From assembly GCA_022829145.1 (NCBI GenBank), contig CM040746.1, positions 682,001 through 746,000 of the forward strand: 64,000 nucleotides of DNA. Reading direction: 5' to 3'. A program made the position numbers and the translations under genes. The notes under the pieces were generated by a model. The model saw only the letters and a list, made by a program, of their open reading frames with translations. It did not search any database and was not told the DNA's origin. Source of the stretch: Albula goreensis. Lineage: Eukaryota > Chordata > Actinopteri > Albuliformes > Albulidae. Of the stretch, positions 47,306 to 58,500 are shown piece after piece (the first letter of the stretch is position 1; the number at the start of each line of letters is the position of its first letter).

Positions 47306-49110
47306 CTTACACTTCTGGTTCTTTTGAGGTTCAGGCTTCATCTGTGTGGGAACATTTTGCACTCTTCACAAGAATCACAAGAACATAATGAGAGTACATA
47401 ATGACAAGAACAGGCCATTCAAGCCCATCTAGGCTGTACCTACAGCAGAGTATTGAGCACTGGGCCAAGTCTAGAAATAAGCCCTACAAGGACACAAGCA
47501 GTCAGTCAGATCTGCCTACCAACTACTAGTCATGCAGAGCAAAATTTACACTCATAATACTGCAGTTGTACAGTTATTCAACTGATTAATTCCAGGAAGT
47601 CTAGGTTTAAAAACATGAAGTGTCCAACAGTGTTTGTAAGGGAGTGCGCATCACGGGATTTAATGGAAAACATGAGGCTGTTCTTCTCATCAACACTCAG
47701 GAGTGTTTCCATCGTGATCAGTCTTACCAAAAGTCTCGACACAAAGGCAGGATCTCAGAGCTGTAATAACAGCTGAGTTTTCCAGTCCACTGTATCAGAG
47801 CTGTAGTAACAGGTAGAGTGTTTCAGTGTTGGAGCCAGTGTTGTGGTTGGAGGCAGTACACAAATCTTTCCTCATGAAAAACTGCACTGAGCCGAGTAAG
47901 TATCCCAGCATCCTTCAGCCCCCTCCCACAATTCCCCCCACAGCGTATTCTGTGCCAGGGCTGAGGACGCTCAGGGCTCCTCCAGACAATGACAATGACA
48001 GACACGGCTGACACAGATTTTATTTCCTACAGAACGTTCCAAGCTCCCAGCAACGACAGACACATGGAAAGAAGAAAAAGGCAAGCCTGGGGGTACATAG
48101 TCACATGGCGGGATGAGCTCATCCCGAAGCTCCGCCCCTAAAGGGGTCTCCTGCCCTATCGCCCGCAGTTGCACCCAAGTAGTGTGCGTATTTATGTATG
48201 TGTGCATGAGTGTGCGACTGTGTGAGAGAGAGCTGACGCATGTGTCCATGTCTGTGTTTGATTTGCAAGTATGTGAGTCACTTTGACCATGTCCCTGCTC
48301 CATTGTTGCCCCCCAGTCTCAACCCCCAGTGTCCACCAGCTCTAACGAGCCCTGCACACAAAGTCTGCAAATTTTAGAAGAGCAGTGACTTCTGTCTGTA
48401 ACCGTCTCTCTGACTCCACATTTAAAGGGTTAATATACGTTAACGTTAATAAACTTTTTCACTGGGTTCCACAGTTGTACAAATGTAACATTTTCCTTCC
48501 TGCTCATTGCATGAGTCATTCCCCCTTCACATTTTAAAATCTTTTCATGTTTACCATTAATATTATTAATGTATACTCCACCCACACATACACACATAAA
48601 AGGAATTCTTCTTTTCAGTATCGCATATAAGAGGAGACAAAAAATTATGTGTCCCTTCTTTCAATCTGAGAATTGAGGAACAAAGAAACGAATAAGTCCC
48701 CATCAGCGCACAGTAAAACCTGCTGATGCAGCAAACTGGCCAGTGTAAGGAGGGTCTATGCACAGGGATGTGCCACTATCCGCATAAGGAGGGTATATGT
48801 GGCTCTGAGACACACAGTTGGCGCTTCGCCTGGTTCAAAATAAGAGGAAGAGGGAAAACAATGTGTGTGTGTGGGCGCGCGCATGAGGAACAGAAAAAAA
48901 AAAAAAAAGCCAGAAGGCCACAGAAGTCAGCATGACCCCCCTACCAGATTGGGAAATCCCCTTTCTGAAGACACAAATAAGTAATGAAGACATTGAGTTT
49001 CTATCCAGTCTTCCAGAGAAGCGTATTTTTAATTTGCTTGATAAGGACAGGTTCGTGAGATGTATAAGCTGAAAACTGCCTCCTCTGCCCTTAAGTTTCC
49101 TTTAGGGAAA

Positions 49111-49111
<1 letters not shown>

Positions 49112-49141
<30 letters not shown>

Positions 49142-49142
49142 C
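49112..49142. repeat. (GT)n microsatellite
   Basis: About 15 GT units followed by diverged TG-rich DNA to 49,205. Confidence 0.92.
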
Positions 49143-50384
49143 TATGTGCGTGCCTCCATGTGGGTCTGTCTGTGTGTGCATGTGAGCGTGTTTGTGTGTG
49201 TGCATCCTGTCCCCAGGCCAGGAGAGGTGACACATACCTTCATGGTGACCGAACGGCAGAATTTATGACGCTTCCTGGAGAGGCTCGCAAGGCAAACAGC
49301 CACTCGCTAAACCGGCTCAATGTTTACTGAAGCTATTTGTTTTGTGAGATTATTCTGTAACAGGTGCTGTGTGCCAAAATAAGAGCGCATTTTCTATGTA
49401 CAAACGATCCGTGTCTGAACTTAATCAGCCCCATTAGCGGCAGGGCCCAGCTGCAGGATTCGGTAACCCGCAGGCCTGCATTCCAGCACAGCTCTCTATG
49501 TGCATCATCCTAGCTCAACCTTCCATTCGCCGTTTTCCAAAGCTGATTTACGACCTGCGCTTGTATTGATCAGGACTTTGGCTGGCACCGCACGCGGTGG
49601 TTTTTGAGTGAGGGGTTCAAACATTGAACAGCTCAGACGTCGTTACCTTGTGCCACGTATGATCTCACTGGTATTAAAACCTCAGCCCTCTAAGGCAATG
49701 CACCCAAGGATGAAAACACATGGTTTTTTTTGGTAATAAGTTTCTATCCAAATATTGCTGAACCAAATTATTCTGCTTCAGTGCTCCTTCGTCTGATGAG
49801 GTTTCTCTTTCACCATTCCTTCATTTTATGAGCTTCAAAAATCTGGTGAAGGCTCCATGGTTTTCATCCAGTGACAGTCCCTGAAAGGGGTGTTTATTGG
49901 CGGCTGAGTCAGGCAACAGCGGGGTAGCATAGCGTGCTAACCCGGCATCCAGACTGCCTGTGCATTTGATTTGTGTCATTTATTTAGTGTTTAAAAGAAA
50001 CAAGCAGCCCCAGATACACTTCCCCAGTGTGTTTAAAAACATTTTATGGGTGTGGCTACAAGGGGGTGGGGGGGGGGGAACTCAGGCTGACTTGCCATCA
50101 GCTACAGCAGTACCCATGTGCGGACACAGAAGGGCAATGTTATGGCCGCGCTAGCAATGATCTGGGGAGGGTGATGGAGACTGACAAGCACCAAGGTGGG
50201 GTGGGGAGGGAAATCTGCCTGCAGGCAGAATGAGGGAACAAGGCTGGTTACAAACTCTCCGTTATGGAGACTCACATTTAGGCCCTGCAAGCTCCTGTGT
50301 GTTTGTGTGACTGTGTATGTGTGGTCATGCTCTGTAAGAGTGTGTGTGGGACTTTTACTCCATTCTAGTACTTTAGCACTCTTG

Positions 50385-50450
50385 TCCCGGCTTAATGCGC
50401 TTTGAGTAGTAAGTTACTCTGGATAATGCCTTTAATGTAATGTAATGAGT
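50385..50450. repeat. LINE2-type 3' tail fragment
   Basis: CGCTTTGAGTAGTAAGTTAC followed by TCTGGATAATGCCTTTAATG and a TAATG repeat. It resembles the fish tail 'gtaagtcgctctggataagagcgtctgctaaatg' shared by L2-like LINEs and several SINEs. Match is from memory only. Confidence 0.5.
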
Positions 50451-51407
50451 GTGTTTATGCACTGTAAGCCCCTCTGGGTGCAGGAACAGCCCAGTAGAGG
50501 GTGCAGTGGTGGGGTAAGGACCTACTCTCATAACCTATGGGCTTACATGTTCAAACCTTGGTTAACTTAAGAGCTTCAACAAGTGAATTTTTGTAAGCGA
50601 ATATTCAAGATGTACAAAGCTTGTAAGCTGCTAATTTGCTAATTTAAGATAGGAGATTTTACTCCAGTGCCATAATGCTAATCTATGTACCGTCCTGTAA
50701 CTGTGTGTGTAAAAGTGCTTCTCTGAAATGAGGGTGTGTGTGTGTGTGTGTGTGTGTGGTGGGGGGGGTGCTTGGAGAACGCAAATGTCTCACAGTTAAC
50801 TGCCCTCTGTCTGCAAACCTCGCTGTGGGTGACACGTGTCAAACACTTCAGCCATGAGAACCGAATTACCATCTGCTTGAGTAGCGCGCCTAAACAAATA
50901 CCTTACACCCAATTACACCCAAGGCAAGAAAGAGAGAGAGAAGGAGGGAGAGCGGGAAGGAGAGAAACCATCATAGTAAGTCGTCAAATACTCAAACCCA
51001 GCTTTATGGTTAGGATCTAGTACTTGAGTACTCAGGTTTAGGTTTCAACTTCATAATGAGGATCAAGTACTTATAAATTTACAGTCAGCTTTTAACCCCA
51101 AACAGTATGGAATAACTCCAACTCCTGTGTTCGACTCGCCATCTTCGTTCAGTAACACTTCACTCTCTGCTGAAAAAACAACATCAATAACAGAAACAAG
51201 GATAAACGAATCAATCTGTAACATACGATCCATGATGAGAAAGCACAAGGGCAGTGGACTTTTATTACTTTAATTTCAATAAACAAAAGAGCATTCGGCA
51301 GAACACTTGTTAAACGCTCATATTTTCAGCTCTGTGTTAGAGGCACTTTAATGTATCTGAGGTACAGGCAATCCCTGAATAAACCTGGATGAGTCCAGCA
51401 ATGGAAA

Positions 51408-51612
51408 CCCTTTCCGACCTCTCGTCCCCGCCAGGAAGCACACTGCCTCTGTATAGCTGCGATTCTGTTTTCCTATGATTCAATCCGTTAGTTTTGGCGC
51501 TCTCCACCGTCACTGTGCTCCAACAAAAACAGAGGATGCCTCCAAATAACACCAGTGAAAAGATAAGACACGGAGGAAGGATTTTTATAGGTATGCATAT
51601 CGATTTCCTCAT
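51408..51612 (-). other. Weak candidate exon: signal-anchor N-terminus
   Basis: A minus-strand ATG at 51612 opens a 91-codon frame. Its first residues are MRKSICIPIKILPP, followed by a strongly hydrophobic stretch (about residues 14-34, Leu/Ile/Phe/Cys-rich) and then a hydrophilic, charged region with KTNGLNHRKTESQ. This layout (short basic cytosolic tail, one membrane helix, polar stem) is that of type II Golgi proteins. The donor (AAAGG|GTTTCC near 51,408) is poor and the Kozak context weak (T at -3). I do not recognise the family and find no companion exon, so it may be chance. Confidence 0.2.
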
Positions 51613-52284
51613 CGATACTGAATGAGCCTCACCTCGGGAGGACTCAAAGTTTCCCTGAAGTGAACCGTCGCACAGAGAACGCCCAGCTCAGCCAGGGCAG
51701 ACGGTGCTGACACAAGGACAGGAACAGCAGGAAAACGCAGCTGGGGAGCTTTACGGGACGGGTCCGACCCTACAGGACCTTTCATATCGGATCACTGACA
51801 GCCTGGGTCTTGGTTCTGCCTCATTTTTATGTGACGGTACTGCAGCACAGACAGACAGACACGCACACATACACACTGCAGGTCCTGAGAAAGACGGTAA
51901 GGAAAGGGAAGGGAACTCTGCTCCAACTGGCCCCGACTCCCTTGTGAGCGTATATGTGTGTGCGAGTGCGAGAGTGTCTGTGTGTGTATGTGATGGTGTG
52001 TACAGAATCTGGTTCTGCAATATTTCAGCGCCTCTCCTAATGTGTTCAAGGCGGGTGTCAAACAGGAAGTCCATCATCCTGCCCTGACGTGTAGCAGCAG
52101 TATCCTGCCCTGATGTGCGACTGTGTCTGTAGATAACAGCTACACACCCAGTCCCAAGGCACACACACACACACACCGTTTCTGTGCTGGAGGGGTTTGG
52201 GCTTGGTTCTGGGCTGTAAGGTTGACCTTGGTTCACAGGATCTTCAGAGTCAATGAAAGCCGTATGTTATTCATTTCAGTGACC

Positions 52285-52715
52285 ACCCAGGGTCTAAATA
52301 GATAATGTCATAAGCTTTGGTTTGCAGTTGGGTTCTCCCTCTGAACTGGGTTCTTCTCAAGGTTTCAGGGAGTCCTACCTCGCCATTGCTGCCCTAGGCT
52401 TGCTCTCAGGTCCAGCATCTATGTCTATCCCTAAAACTGGGCTGATGTTTAATGCACTGCATTCTACAAAACAAGATTATCCGTGTATCTATGTTTGAAC
52501 TTGTGAGTGTCCATGCGGGAGTGAGAGCGAGTGGTTGTGTGTGTTTTGTCCTGACAATCAGTGACCACCCAGGGGCAGTTGTTCTCCTCTGAATAGAACC
52601 TTATTTAACAGCGCCATTGCTAGGCTTGTTCAGGTCCAGCAATATGTTTTGTGAAAATGAATGGAATGTGTTGTACAATTAAAAAAAAAAATGAATTGAA
52701 TTGAATGTATGTGTG
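52285..52715. repeat. Fish interspersed repeat fragments (two related blocks)
   Basis: TTCTCAAGGTTTCAGGGAGT followed by CCTACCTCGCCATTGCTGCCCTAGGCTTGCTC, and again near 52,570-52,640 AGCGCCATTGCTAGGCTTGT, followed by TGTTGTACAATTAAAAAAAA and ATGAATTGAATTGAAT. These words match a common fish repeat ('ctcaaggtttcttcct...cgccactg...gcttgctc...aaattgaattgaattg'). It is two partial or internally duplicated copies. Confidence 0.55.
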
Positions 52716-53245
52716 TGTGTGCTTGAGTGTGTATGTATATACATATGTGTTTGCTAGAGTGTGGGAAAGAAAATGTGGGCACGTGTGATTGTGAGTGTGT
52801 ATACAAGACAGTGTGTGTATGTTTGGGTATTTGTTTGTGTTTGAAAGACGGTGTGTGTGTGTGTGTGCACGTGTGTTACACAACCCTTCAGATGACTGTG
52901 ACAGGGGTCTGGGTGCTCTATTTCATCTTTAACTCTTCTGCCCCCCTTTTGCTCTCCTGGGGGTGTGTCTGTGACACGTGCGGGGGGCAGTTCCTTTGGG
53001 GGGGGGGGGTCTACGCATGCTGGAGTAGTTTTAGGGGGACAGGGGGTATTTTTAGACACTGAAATGGGCAAACTTCCTTCCTGTACACATATCTGATCTC
53101 CAGACACAGATCCCTTACACTCAGAGTGTCAGGCACATGCTGTTCTTTACACCCATGCTTGCATCAAGGATGTGTGTGTGTGTGTGTATGTATAATGGAT
53201 ACAGTGTATGAATACAGTGTGTGTGTGTGTGAGAGAGATAGAACA
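52708..53245. other. TG-rich and unique DNA next to the Tc1 element
   Basis: TG-rich tracts (52,708-52,880 and 53,165-53,232) flank a short unique segment with a G-run (52,997-53,010). No gene seen. Confidence 0.5.
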
Positions 53246-53249
53246 TGTA

Positions 53250-53455
53250 CATTGCTGTGAAAAAGTATTTACAGATTTCTTCTGTTTTTGCTTTTTTTGT
53301 CACATTTAAATATTTCAGATCATCAAACAAATTTTAATATCAGACAAAGATAACCTGAGTAAATACAAAATGCAGTTTTTAAATGATGATTTCATTTATT
53401 AAGGGAAAAAAGCTATCTAAACTAACCTGGCCCCATGTGAAAAAGTAATTGCCCC
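53250..53455. repeat. Left inverted repeat of the Tc1 element
   Basis: Pairs with 54,648-54,858. The outer and inner GTGAAAAAGTA words are the probable transposase-binding direct repeats of this arm. Confidence 0.88.
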
Positions 53456-53514
53456 CAAATCTAATAACTGGTTGTGCCACCCTTGGCAGCAACAACTGCA
53501 ATCAAGTGTTATCT

Positions 53515-54480
53515 TTAACTGGCAATGAGTCTTTCACATCGCTGGGGAGTAATTTTTGCCCACCCTTCTTTGCAGAATTGTTTTAATTCAGCCACATTGG
53601 AGGGTTTTTGAACATAAACGGCCCATTTAAGGTCATGCCACAGCATCTCAATTGGATTTAAGTCCAGACTTTGACTAGGCCACTCCAAAACCTTCATTTT
53701 GTTTTTTTTTAGCCATTCAGAAGTGGACTTGCTGGCGTGCTTTGGATCATTATCCTGCTGCATAACTCAAGTGTGCTTGAGCTTAAGGTCACAAACTGAT
53801 GGCCAGACATTCTCCTTCAGGATTTCCTGGTAGAGAACAGAATTCATGTTTCCATCAATTACGGCAAGTTGTAGAGGACCTGAAGCAGCAAAGCAGCCCC
53901 AGGCCATCACACTACCACATTTGGCTGTTGGTATGATGTTCATATTCTATAATGCTGTGTTAGTTTTACGCCAAATGTAGCAGGACACACACCTTCCAAA
54001 AAGTTCCACTTTTGTCTCGTCAGTCCACAGAATATTTTCCCAAAAGTCTTGGGGACCATGAAGATGTTTTCTGGCAAATGTGAGATGGGCCTTTGTGTTC
54101 TTTTTGGTCAGCAGTGGTTTTTGCCTTGGAACTCCCCCATGGATGCCATTTTTGCCCAGTCTCTTTCTTATTGTTGAATCATGAACACTGACCTTAACTG
54201 AGGCAAGTGAGGCCTGCAGTGCTTTAGATGTTGTTCTGGGTTCTTTTGTGACCTCCTGGATGAGTCGTAGATGTGCTCTTGGAGTAATTTTGGTAGGCCG
54301 GCCCCTCCTGAGAAGGTTCACCACTGTTCCATGTTTTCTCCATTTGTGGATAATGGCTCTCATTGTGGTTCACTGGAGTCCCAAAGCCTTAGAAATGGCT
54401 TTTTAACCCTTTCCAGACTGATAGATGTCAATGACTTTGTTTCTCATCTGTTCTTTTAATTTCTTTAGATTGGGGCATGA
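53515..54480 (-). pseudogene. Tc1 transposase, DD34E, inactivated
   Basis: Reading minus-strand from about 54,475: an N-terminal helix-turn-helix region (LKEQMRNKVIDIYQS, interrupted by a stop near ...KSHF), then MRAIIHKWRKHGTVVNLLRR and GRPTKITPRAHLRLIQEVTK (paired-type DNA-binding domain with GRP hook, 54,363 down). ILWTDETKVELFG follows with the first catalytic Asp. A stop follows KTNTAL at 53,947, then in frame VMAWGCFAASGPLQL, then MQQDNDPKHASKSTSEWLKK with the second Asp, and LDLNPIEMLWHDLKW with the Glu 34 residues later. All catalytic residues survive; at least two stops disable it. It ends at a stop at 53,515. Confidence 0.92.
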
Positions 54481-54647
54481 TGCATGCTTTGAGATCTTTT
54501 AGCCTACTTCATGTTGCCATACAGGTTCTATTTAAATGATTTATTGATTCTGGCAGTAACCAGGCCTGGGTGGGGCTAGTGAAATTGAACTCAGCTTTCC
54601 ACAAAATGTGGTTAATCACAGTTAATTAATGATTTAACAAGGGGAGG

Positions 54648-54858
54648 AGCAATTACTTTTTCACATAGGGCCAGGTTAGTTTGGATAGCTTTTTTCCCTT
54701 AATAAATGAAATCATCATTTAAAAGCTGCATTTTGTATTTACTCAGGTTATTTTTGTCTGATATTAAAGTTTGTTTGATGATCTGAAACAATGAAGTGTG
54801 ACAAAAGAGCAAAAACAGAAGAAATCTGTAAGGGGGCAAATACTTTTTCACAGCACTG
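54648..54858. repeat. Right inverted repeat of the Tc1 element
   Basis: Reverse complement of the left arm with several indels and substitutions, for example GAAATCTGTAAGGGGGCAAA near the outer end where the left arm has a shorter GTATTTACAGATTTC. Confidence 0.88.
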
Positions 54859-54889
54859 TATATATGTATTAATACGTGTATGTTTGAGC

Positions 54890-54963
54890 AGATGTGTGAG
54901 TAAGAGTGTGTATGTGTGTGAGACAGAGCATATATACATGTGCATGTATGTTTGAAGGTGTGT

Positions 54964-55004
<41 letters not shown>

Positions 55005-55135
55005 AGACAGAGCATATATGGATGTACATGTATATTTGAAGGTGTGTTAGGGTCTGTGTGTATGCGTGACAGAACATAATATACATGTGTATGTATATTT
55101 GAAGGTGTGTAAGAGTGTGTGTGTGTGTGTCACAG
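54890..55135. repeat. TG-rich block with (GT)n core and about 90-bp higher-order unit
   Basis: Contains a pure (GT)n tract at about 54,969-55,001. The phrase ATATACATGTGCATGTATGT then TTGAAGGTGTGTAAGGGTGT recurs about three times (54,930, 55,015 and 55,080) as an imperfect unit of about 70-90 bp. Confidence 0.8.
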
Positions 55136-55139
55136 TGTC

Positions 55140-57785
55140 AATTTCAACAATGAAAACTATGACCATGACCATTAGTACCAAGTACTAACCAGCATGAAAA
55201 TAACCTCAAAAAAAGATAACCAAACTGCGGACACACCGCCGTATACATACCGCCTACGTCATCAAAGAAAGTACATGCTTGATTTCCTGCACCTACAGGC
55301 ACCAGGCCAATCAGTAGTGGCCGCTACAGAGAGAGATGACACTAACAAACCCAATTGGGTTACCCCCCTACCTATCCCTGTTGAGCCTAGGCCAATTGTT
55401 GCCTCATCAATTCAGATCTACCTTCTCTAAAACAATAAAGGCTTGGCTAAAAATGAGTCAACACTGTACTTGTGGTTGAAATTCAGTCATTTTTAATAAT
55501 GTCTTTGTGTATGTTGTCTTAGTTCACCATTTCATTATAGTTTTTACTGTCAGCATTGTAAGAATGTGTTCATTTTATTGACTGAATGGACCATGTCTGC
55601 CCACCAAAGAACTGGCGTTGGAAATCGGCTTTGGCTATAAACACGTTTGCAAAGCATCGCGCAGTAAATTTGCAATTGTCAATGTTCCCTGTGCTTGTCC
55701 CTTATAAATAAATAAAATAATTTTTTAAAAAACTCCAGCCATAGCCAATAATGACATGGCTGGGACTCAACACTCAACATTGTTAGGGTTAGGGTAAGTA
55801 GGGCAATTATCTAGGCTGTCTGTGGTAGAATACATCAAATATACAGCTCAGAGCATTAGCAAAACTAAGAATGGTGAATCGACTAAGATGTGACTGAAAC
55901 GTGAAACTATTTCAAAAAGACTGGACGAAATCTAGATCTAAAATAAGCTGCCAAAATGAACACTGGTGTGTGTGTGTGTGAGAGAGTGTGTATGGTTGGG
56001 TCAGTATATATGTGTGTGTACATCTATATGTGTGTGAATGTGTGTGTTTGTGCTTGTGATTTGGTGTGTGTGTGATTTGGAGTGGGAGGTGGTTTGTATT
56101 TACTTGTGCATGTGTCTGTATTTGTGTGTATGTGCTTTTGAGTTGTGAGTGCGCGCACGTGCATGTATGTGTATGTACATGTATGTATGTGTGCTTGTGA
56201 GTTGTGAGTGGATGTGTGTGGTTGGGAGTGTGTGTGTGTGTGTGGGGGTTGGGAGACTGTATGATGTTACTAGAGGTGACTGTCAGACCCAAAGCCGCCA
56301 CAGAGCCTTTCCACTCATAACTGAGACCACTCCTGCTTTCGCTCAAACTGTCCCTCTCTTCTTTCTTCCTCTCCTCTCCTCGCCCCTGGCCTGAAGGCTG
56401 TTACATTAACCGTTGTGACCTCCTAGGGAGACAAACTGCAGCCAAAAGTGATCACGAGGCAGAGAGAGAAAACTCCACCCCCCTGCCAGTCGTTGTGAAC
56501 TCCGCACTCATTGACAGATTGGTGTGTGTGTGTGTGTGTGGGGGGTGGGGGGGTTATTTAAGGGGTGCTCCAGGTTCTAAAACTGCAGGTATGTGGTTGG
56601 ACCGGGGCCGAATTCAGCAGCACAACCTAGCGAGCTGACAGCTTTCACAGATGCTCTGGTGTTCCACGATTTGGCTGTCGTATTATTGGCATGTGTTCTG
56701 CGCTGGAAGGAACAGCCAAAAGCGCAAACAGGAACACGGCAACGTGTGCAATGCGTGCCTCTGCTGCAGCCCATCACCCAGACACACACCAGTCACACTG
56801 CACCAAACACATTTATGCTACATCACAATATTGCTTATGAAGGCTACTGGTTCGCAATTAACATTAGCTTCACTAAAGGCAACCGTTTCCTCCGATACAG
56901 TTCAGCAATACAGACTGAAGATGCAGGCAAAGGAATGGAAGGCAGCAGATAGAGCACATCAGGGAGGCTGTTTCTGCACTTTAAGATGTGCTCCCATGGC
57001 AACCCATTTATTTCATCCCAATTAACAAAAGCTAGAGCTGCTGTTAGCTGCATAATCGCTTCTCATGATTGGATTATATGTATAAAGTTACACAAGAAAC
57101 GGGCATTTACCAGGCTACAATGTATTTACAATCATAATTATTATGCAATAAGAATGGATGTGGGGGGGGGAAAAAAGCCAGCCAGGATATCAGTGGGTTG
57201 ATACATACACATTCGGGCCTGTTTCCCCCTTTAGAGAGGGCATCAGAGTACAGGAGATGGGAGAGTAACGCGGCACACAAACAGTGTCCTTTACAGAAAG
57301 CGGCTGATTGTTTCCCGTCGGGCTCCCAAGGAGTGCCTCTCAGGTGCTTCCGCGTTTGGATCTGCCCTATCGGGGGTCATCCTGTCCCTCCTTCCTCTCT
57401 CTGTGACATTGACCGTGGGACGGGGGGGGCGTTTGAAGTCCGGGGGCGTGAGTTTGAGGCGGAAGCGTGATGCCGGGCAGGAGACTTCCAGGAGCCTCCG
57501 GGCTAGGGGGCCGCTTCCTTCACTGGGGGGACTGAAGCATCATGGGAAGTACCTTCGGGGGCTGGAGGAGTCTTCCTCGTGGCAGGCCTGGGGCCCACAT
57601 CTCTCCCTCTCCGTTTCCCTTTCCCTCATCCCCCTCACTCTCCATAATCCGTTTCTCCCTCCCTTTCCCTCTCCATTCATCTCCCTTTCTCAATCTCCAA
57701 TTCAAATATCCTTCATTGGTAGGAAAACCCTGTGTTGCTTGAGCATTAAGATACATAGGTGATTTGAACAATAACCCCCCTTACC
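55140..57785. other. Gene-poor stretch
   Basis: 55,190-55,440 holds a 78-codon plus-strand open frame followed shortly by AATAAAGG, not recognised. TG-rich DNA lies at 55,970-56,250, with a (GT)n/G-run at 56,522-56,551. 56,590-57,200 is unique, mixed-composition DNA. 57,600-57,690 is pyrimidine-rich. No exon is identified. Confidence 0.45.
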
Positions 57786-57789
57786 CCCC

Positions 57790-57790
<1 letters not shown>

Positions 57791-57860
<70 letters not shown>
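57791..57860. repeat. (CA)n microsatellite
   Basis: About 35 uninterrupted CA units. Confidence 0.96.
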
Positions 57861-57863
<3 letters not shown>

Positions 57864-58059
57864 TACACATTCACCCCATTCAGAACATACATTTTCCCTC
57901 TCTCCTCATTTCTAAGTCACTGCCTCTCCCACTCTTTTTATCCTGGGGGTTTGTGCAGGCAGGCGAGTTCCAGCACTTCATCATGCGAATGGCTGAATGT
58001 CTACAGAAACTAACTGAATCCTCCATGCCCCCCACCCTCCAGCCAAGTGTAAACAGTTT

Positions 58060-58500
58060 AGAAATTTGCCTACAGTGGAGTTCAGCTCTCTACACAGCCC
58101 TAAATCACAATATCACAGAGTGCACAAAATACACATACTGCTTCCCTGTTAAGTTATACTATCATACAATAAACAAGCTGCCCACATATTACCACAGAAT
58201 TTCACAGAACTAATGCACTAATGTCATATTAATACGCACTATCATAGAATGAACATACGCCACACAATCTCACACAGCACACATAATTAGCAAAACAGCC
58301 TCCATATGTTTACACAATATCACAGACTAAAAATAGTTTCCATATTAACACAAAGTATCACAGAACAAACACACTAATGTTATATAAACACAAAGTGTCA
58401 CAGAGGGAAAACACGCCACTCAGCATCACAGAGTACACACATATAGCAAAAGCAGCCTCCGTGCAAACACACAATATCATAGAATACACACACTGGATCC
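58060..58500. repeat. Degenerate repeat (ATATCACAGA / ACACACTAATG words)
   Basis: Imperfect copies of CACAATATCACAGAGTGCAC, AGTATCACAGAACAAACACA and AATATCATAGAATACACACA with a CATATTAACACA spacer. Period about 55-65 bp; an old array. Confidence 0.7.

Larger units (their letters stand above)
45005..50380. other. Gene-poor stretch
   Basis: Contains an unexplained open frame on both strands (45,437-45,838), TG-rich DNA (45,855-46,085), GC-rich G-tracts (46,440-46,500 and 47,015-47,120), a decayed array (47,120-47,310), a (GT)n tract (49,112-49,142) and G-runs (50,064-50,080). No recognisable exon. 49,340-49,640 is mixed-composition unique DNA that could be conserved non-coding. Confidence 0.45.
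53250..54858 (-). mobile_element. Nearly full-length Tc1-like transposon with long inverted repeats
   Basis: 1609 bp, the usual Tc1 length, bounded by TA at 53248-53249 and 54859-54860. The ends CATTGCTGTGAAAAAGTATT and, reverse-complemented from the right, CAGTGCTGTGAAAAAGTATT match closely. The similarity continues inward for about 200 bp on each side, to inner copies of GTGAAAAAGTAATTGC (about 53,439-53,454 and 54,648-54,664), so this is an inverted-repeat/direct-repeat architecture. The transposase lies on the minus strand and is broken (listed separately). High symmetry suggests a moderately recent insertion. Confidence 0.95.

Noticed and set aside
55783-55798. Telomere-like TTAGGGTTAGGGTAAG
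   Set aside because: Only about two hexamers; too short for an interstitial telomeric array.
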